DNA of 64,000 bases from Polaribacter sp. SA4-10. Lineage in GTDB: Bacteria; Bacteroidota; Bacteroidia; Flavobacteriales; Flavobacteriaceae. Position 1 is the first letter of the stretch; every line of letters begins with the position of its first letter. The stretch spans positions 1,178,001-1,242,000 of the forward strand of contig NZ_CP019331.1 in assembly GCF_002163835.1 (NCBI RefSeq), in the 5' to 3' direction. Shown piece by piece: positions 60,209 through 64,000 of the stretch. Both the position numbers and the translations under genes were made by a program. Below the pieces are notes generated by a model, which saw only the letters and a list, made by a program, of their open reading frames with translations, was not told where the DNA came from and searched no databases.

Positions 60209-60712
60209 TTATTTAGAATCTGCTCCAATTAGTTGTTTTATATCGTTATCAAACAAATAAAAACCACTTTTATCATCTCCAATTAAGTTAATCTTATCTA
60301 AAATATTTCTTGCTTGTGCTTCTTCTTCAATTTGTTCCGAAACATACCATTGTAGAAAATTGTGCGTTGCATAATCTTTTTCTTTTAAAGAAATATCAAC
60401 TAAATCATTTATATATCCAGATACTGCCACTTCATGATTAAATAATTCTTGAAACATTTCTTTGAAAGACCCAAATTCTAATGGTGGAGCTTTTAAAGAA
60501 GAAACTTTTGCATGTCCGCCTCTTTCATTTATAAATTTCACCAGCTTTAACATGTGCATTCTTTCTTCATCTGATTGTGCGTACATAAATTGTGAAACAC
60601 CTTCAAAACCTTGAGTTTCTGCCCAAGAAGCCATCGATAAATATACTTGTGAAGATTGCGCTTCTATAGTTACTTGATTATTTAATGCATCTTGTATTAC
60701 TGCTGATAACAT
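60209..60712 (-). CDS. ftnA: Non-heme ferritin
   Basis: 167 residues, four-helix bundle. Ferroxidase ligands: Glu in ALNNQVTIEAQSSQVYLSMA, Glu/His in SDEERMHMLKLV (E-x-x-H), and Glu/Gln in WYVSEQIEEEAQARNIL. It stores iron in a 24-mer cage in the cytoplasm. It begins 11 bp after the dapA stop and may share its transcript. Confidence 0.93.
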   Translation of the reverse strand: MLSAVIQDALNNQVTIEAQSSQVYLSMASWAETQGFEGVSQFMYAQSDEERMHMLKLVKFINERGGHAKVSSLKAPPLEFGSFKEMFQELFNHEVAVSGYINDLVDISLKEKDYATHNFLQWYVSEQIEEEAQARNILDKINLIGDDKSGFYLFDNDIKQLIGADSK

Positions 60713-60723
60713 AATTTATTAGA

Positions 60724-61599
60724 TTAAAAATTGGCTACAAAATTAGCGATTTTTAACTGAAGTTCTGCACTTGCTTTCACTAAAGGTAAACGAACTTCAT
60801 TTGAACAAATTGTTAGTTCTTTTAAAACCGTTTTTATTCCTGCTGGATTATTTTCTTCAAAGATATAATCTATAACATCCATCATTTTATAGTGAATATC
60901 ATATGCTTCCTTGTTTCTCCCTTCTAATCCTAATTGAATCATTGTAGAAAATTCTTTAGGAAATGCTTGTCCTATTACAGAAATCACTCCAGAACCTCCT
61001 GCTAATGCAATTGGTAAAGCTAAGTCATCATCGCCAGAAATAATTAAAAAGTCTGCTGGCTTGTTCTTTAATAACTCAAAATATTGTTGAATATTATTCC
61101 CTGCTTCTTTTATTGCTACGATGTTACTAAAATCATTTGCTAAACGTAACGTTGTTGCTGGCTCCATGTTTTTAGCAGTTCTTCCAGGAACATTATATAA
61201 AATAATTGGTTTTTTAGTTGCTTCTGCTAAGGCTTTAAAGTGCTGATAAAAGCCTTCTTGTGTTGGCTTACTATAATAGGGTACAACAGATAGAATTCCA
61301 TCAATCTTAGATAAATCTCTTGTTTTAAACTCCTTAACAACTTCTAATGTATTGTTTCCTCCAATTCCTAAAACTAAAGGCAATCTTCCATTATTTGTTT
61401 TAACAATAACGTCAATAAGTTCTTGTTTTTCTTCTTTAGTAATAGTAGCACTTTCTGCTGTTGTACCATTTATTACCAAATAATTAGTTCCGTTTTCAAT
61501 ATTAAAATTCACTAATTTAACAAGCGCATCAAAATCTACATTTAAATCTTCTTTAAATGGTGTAATCAACGCAACTCCTGTTCCAATAAATTTTTGCAT
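60724..61599 (-). CDS. dapA: 4-hydroxy-tetrahydrodipicolinate synthase
   Basis: 291 residues, TIM barrel of the DHDPS/NAL family. Catalytic residues: Tyr135 in [11 protein letters not shown], Schiff-base Lys164 in [10 protein letters not shown], and Thr46-Thr47 in INGTTAES (usual GTTGE). Arg140 binds the carboxylate. It condenses pyruvate and aspartate semialdehyde on the path to diaminopimelate and lysine. Complete. Confidence 0.94.
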   Translation of the reverse strand: MQKFIGTGVALITPFKEDLNVDFDALVKLVNFNIENGTNYLVINGTTAESATITKEEKQELIDVIVKTNNGRLPLVLGIGGNNTLEVVKEFKTRDLSKIDGILSVVPYYSKPTQEGFYQHFKALAEATKKPIILYNVPGRTAKNMEPATTLRLANDFSNIVAIKEAGNNIQQYFELLKNKPADFLIISGDDDLALPIALAGGSGVISVIGQAFPKEFSTMIQLGLEGRNKEAYDIHYKMMDVIDYIFEENNPAGIKTVLKELTICSNEVRLPLVKASAELQLKIANFVANF

Positions 61600-61621
61600 T
61601 ATTTGTTCTATTTTAGAAGAA

Positions 61622-61629
61622 CAAAATTA
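61622..61629 (-). promoter_or_regulatory. -7 box of dapA
   Basis: Minus-strand TAATTTTG (TAnnTTTG), 22 bp before the dapA start; -33 element not obvious. Confidence 0.4.
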
Positions 61630-61699
61630 CAATATAAAGATTGATTTCTAATTGAAAAACCTAATTCTTAGAAAGAATAAACAACTTCATTCATAAAGT

Positions 61700-62221
61700 T
61701 TAATTTTTTATCTTTTTTAAGATTTGTAAATACTTCTTAAGTTCTAAAGTATATTGTTTAATATTAGTAATTTTTTCTGCAATTTCAATTTGATACAAAT
61801 GTGAGTTCACACTAGAAAAACCAACTTTAAAGGAAGCTTTAGATTGCAATACTGCAGTTTCTAAATATAAATTATTTGTATTGAAATAGCCTATTAACAA
61901 ATCAACAGGTTGCTCTAAAAAACTTAAAAAGCTAACATCTGTAAATTCTCCTTTCCAGTTTATATTATTTTCCGAAAAATGCATATAGGAAAGCTCATCT
62001 AATTTGTTATAAGCCCTGTAACTATAAATTTTAGAATTTTTTATGTTGAATATTTTTTCAACTTCGCTTTGAACATCTATTTTAGAAGTGATATCTTCTG
62101 TTGTTAAAATACCAATAGTATGTATTTTTTTTTCAGAAATAACGGTATTTTCTGTTAGTTTTGATAGTGATTTATCAAACTTTCTTTTAAGTATATATTG
62201 TTTAAACTTACTAACCTTCAT
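61700..62221 (-). CDS. DUF6913-type hypothetical protein
   Basis: 173 residues, Lys-rich, no signal peptide. KKIHTIGILTTEDITSKIDV, YMHFSENNINWKGEF and LIGYFNTNNLYLETAVLQSK match the pattern of a flavobacterial protein family (DUF6913) often found near dapA. The alpha/beta pattern suggests a small sensor-like fold with unknown role. It stands 100 bp upstream of dapA on the same strand. Confidence 0.7.
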   Translation of the reverse strand: MKVSKFKQYILKRKFDKSLSKLTENTVISEKKIHTIGILTTEDITSKIDVQSEVEKIFNIKNSKIYSYRAYNKLDELSYMHFSENNINWKGEFTDVSFLSFLEQPVDLLIGYFNTNNLYLETAVLQSKASFKVGFSSVNSHLYQIEIAEKITNIKQYTLELKKYLQILKKIKN

Positions 62222-62257
62222 GAACTATTGTATCTTCTAATTGTGTAAAAATAGCAA

Positions 62258-63346
62258 TTATTTACTTGATATTTCTAACAAAATAAATTGATTTAATTGT
62301 TTACCAAATCTCTGAAAATTATCATCGGAAACTAAAACTAATGATTGATTGCCATTTGCTAATTTTGGACCAAAAGTAATTCCTTCAATATTATCTACAA
62401 TTCCTTCTGTTAATTGCTCTTTTACATTTTCAAAACTAAATAGTAAACGCTTTTTTAACGGAATAAACGCTGTTTCTTTTAATGATGCTACTTCTAAAAC
62501 ATTCGTTGTTTTAGCATCTATAAAAGCATCAAATATTCTAACAATATTACCATGAACACCATAATTACTTTGATATGCTCTTTCAATAATAAAAAAATGA
62601 TTTTCCTTGTACTCTAAAATAGCTGTAAGACCGTTTATGTTAATCTTACCTTTTGCTGGTCTTGTAATATTTTCTAATTGATATGCAAATTGTTTCGTGG
62701 CTTTTTTACTTTTGTTATCAAAATACGTAATTCTAACTGGAGACGATGTTTTTTCAAACGTTGGTTCTACCCCATCAATAATTAAAGGAGACTCCATTGC
62801 AACCCAAAAACCTTTATTATCTGTACTTCTAGACGATCCTTCAAAAACACCATTATGCTTTAATTTTGCTACTGTATTTGGAATAAATTTATCTGGAATT
62901 GTATATTTACGAACAAAATTACCCAATGAATCTGTTGTAAAAACGGATGGACTTTTACCATTATTTATAGAGCCTTCACTAACAAAATTAACCTCTTGAG
63001 TTTCTCTATCAATAAAAATTGACTCTAAATCCAAAGCATTTTGATTATAAAAAGCGGTTGTAGTATCGTTTAAAAAAACAACATTCTTAAAATCTACAGA
63101 TTTAATTTTATTTTGTTGAATATCTATTTTTGCTTTAATAAACCTTGGTACTCTATCGTCATCAACTACAAAATAATAAAATCCGTTTGAATAATCTACA
63201 CCAGAAAGTCCTCCTATAATTGTATTTTTAAACGAGATTGAATCTGCTAAAACATACTCATCTAAAAAAGATAAATTAGTTTGAGTATTTTTTTTACAAG
63301 AAAATAAAACACTAACAAAAAAGAAGTAAAAAAAAAGGTTTTTCAT
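62258..63346 (-). CDS. Lipoprotein, esterase-like activity of phytase family
   Basis: 362 residues with a lipoprotein signal (FFFVSVLFSCKK). The propeller-like repeats SGVDYSNGFYYFVVDDDRVP, ALDLESIFIDRETQEVNFVS and DNIEGITFGPKLANGNQSLV are the markers of the phytase-like esterase family (PF13449), a beta-propeller with conserved acidic loops. Periplasmic or surface. Substrate unknown. It lies 36 bp upstream of the DUF6913 gene. Confidence 0.8.
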   Translation of the reverse strand: MKNLFFYFFFVSVLFSCKKNTQTNLSFLDEYVLADSISFKNTIIGGLSGVDYSNGFYYFVVDDDRVPRFIKAKIDIQQNKIKSVDFKNVVFLNDTTTAFYNQNALDLESIFIDRETQEVNFVSEGSINNGKSPSVFTTDSLGNFVRKYTIPDKFIPNTVAKLKHNGVFEGSSRSTDNKGFWVAMESPLIIDGVEPTFEKTSSPVRITYFDNKSKKATKQFAYQLENITRPAKGKININGLTAILEYKENHFFIIERAYQSNYGVHGNIVRIFDAFIDAKTTNVLEVASLKETAFIPLKKRLLFSFENVKEQLTEGIVDNIEGITFGPKLANGNQSLVLVSDDNFQRFGKQLNQFILLEISSK

Positions 63347-63466
63347 TAATAACTGTTTTTTGCTAAATTATTAATTTTATGAATCAATACTTGCTAAAAC
63401 GTATTTGTATTCATTAAAATTGTATAATCTGCAAAAAAAAACGCTAAAAAGAGTAAAACTAAAAAA

Positions 63467-64000
63467 TTATTGATGCGCATTTTTAACAACCATTGCCTTA
63501 CAAATTAAATATTGTGCAACAATATAAGTTATCATAATACTAATAGCATACATTTCTTTAGGTTCATAAAATCGATTTATTGCAATTAAACTATCTGAAA
63601 TTATAAAAATTATTGCTCCTAAAAACAACCACAAATTTTCTGAAGTTCTTTCTTGCATATAGTTTAGTAAAGCAACTGCACCAAATGTGCAAATTGTAAT
63701 TCCGTATACAATTACAGGAAGTAACATTTCTCTTAAATTATCTTTTATTAAAAAGAGTAAACCCACTAAAATCATTACAAAAGGAATAGAAGAAAATACT
63801 ATTTTCTGAAAACTAATTTTCTTTAAAAAGCCTGCTGTTATTTTAATATATAAAATATGTGCAATTAAAAAGGAAGCTAATCCGTAGATGAAAAATTCTT
63901 CTTTAAAAAGTAAAAAAACATCACCCCAAAAAGAAAAAAATAATGCAGAAACAACCCAAAAACTAGATTTTTTAGATGAAACTAAATAAACAATTACTAA
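63467..64000 (-). CDS. YhhN/TMEM86-family membrane protein (partial at window edge)
   Basis: The frame remains open from the stop at 63467 to base 64000, about 178 residues, so the gene continues beyond the window; the internal ATG at 63775 is not the start. Hydrophobic segments follow each other closely, with WLFLGAIIFIISDSLIAINR and ISIMITYIVAQYLI in the C-terminal part. This SDSxIA-type motif characterises the YhhN/lysoplasmalogenase-like family. Inner-membrane protein, possibly hydrolysing vinyl-ether lipids. Confidence 0.8.
   Translation of the reverse strand, partial: LVIVYLVSSKKSSFWVVSALFFSFWGDVFLLFKEEFFIYGLASFLIAHILYIKITAGFLKKISFQKIVFSSIPFVMILVGLLFLIKDNLREMLLPVIVYGITICTFGAVALLNYMQERTSENLWLFLGAIIFIISDSLIAINRFYEPKEMYAISIMITYIVAQYLICKAMVVKNAHQ

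Overview
The window is AT-rich chromosomal DNA from a marine-type flavobacterium (Bacteroidota, Flavobacteriaceae, in the Polaribacter/Tenacibaculum neighbourhood). The evidence is the protein families present (DUF4835/PorD, DUF6913, DUF6266, rpoZ-coaBC-DUF4835-recN order), TAnnTTTG promoter boxes, lipoprotein signals ending in SC or GC, and starts without Shine-Dalgarno sequences. No rRNA, intact tRNA or CRISPR array was seen.

Layout. (1) 1-8.3 kb: the end of an SGNH-like protein, a sugar/H+ porter, and an SOS-style mutagenesis cassette: a self-cleaving S24 repressor divergent from a Y-family polymerase and a DnaE2-like polymerase. (2) 8.4-39.4 kb: the main discovery. A tyrosine recombinase (8445-9557) is followed by ten same-orientation gene cassettes separated by large imperfect palindromes, mostly 136-140 bp. 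Each cassette starts with its own GTTnnnnnnn and ends with the reverse complement nnnnnnnAAC. This is the arrangement of integron attC sites, but the boxes are longer than and different from the RYYYAAC/GTTRRRY consensus, and the recombinase lacks the IntI-specific insertion. Central hairpins of the sites show compensatory base changes. Cassette cargo includes exported proteins, a mini ABC transporter, a sigma factor/SRPBCC/haloalkane-dehalogenase trio, membrane proteins and a frameshifted ACT-domain gene.

(3) Three kinds of mobile DNA have landed inside these palindromes. A 15.8-kb integrative element (about 14531-30320) carries its own integrase, a putative gpII-type replication protein, a type I restriction system, a putative toxin-antitoxin-SecB-like chaperone module and a candidate structured RNA. 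Two IS110-family elements (30429-31655 and 36181-37440) sit at the same place in two palindromes, and each encodes a predicted bridge RNA whose guide matches its own insertion flank. An IS3-like end remnant interrupts a further site. Removing the integrative element and the IS110 copies restores the two affected sites to 139-140 bp.

(4) 39.7-52.8 kb: two divergent operons for N-glycan breakdown: a sugar MFS porter, glycosylasparaginase and two GH92 mannosidases on the minus strand; GH20 hexosaminidase, CutC and GH2 beta-mannosidase on the plus strand. Together they could dismantle a high-mannose glycan to free sugars and Asn. (5) 52.9-64 kb: core genes: GT2, fabI, recN, DUF4835, coaBC, rpoZ, bamD, ferritin, dapA, two hypothetical/exported proteins and a YhhN-family membrane protein running off the edge.
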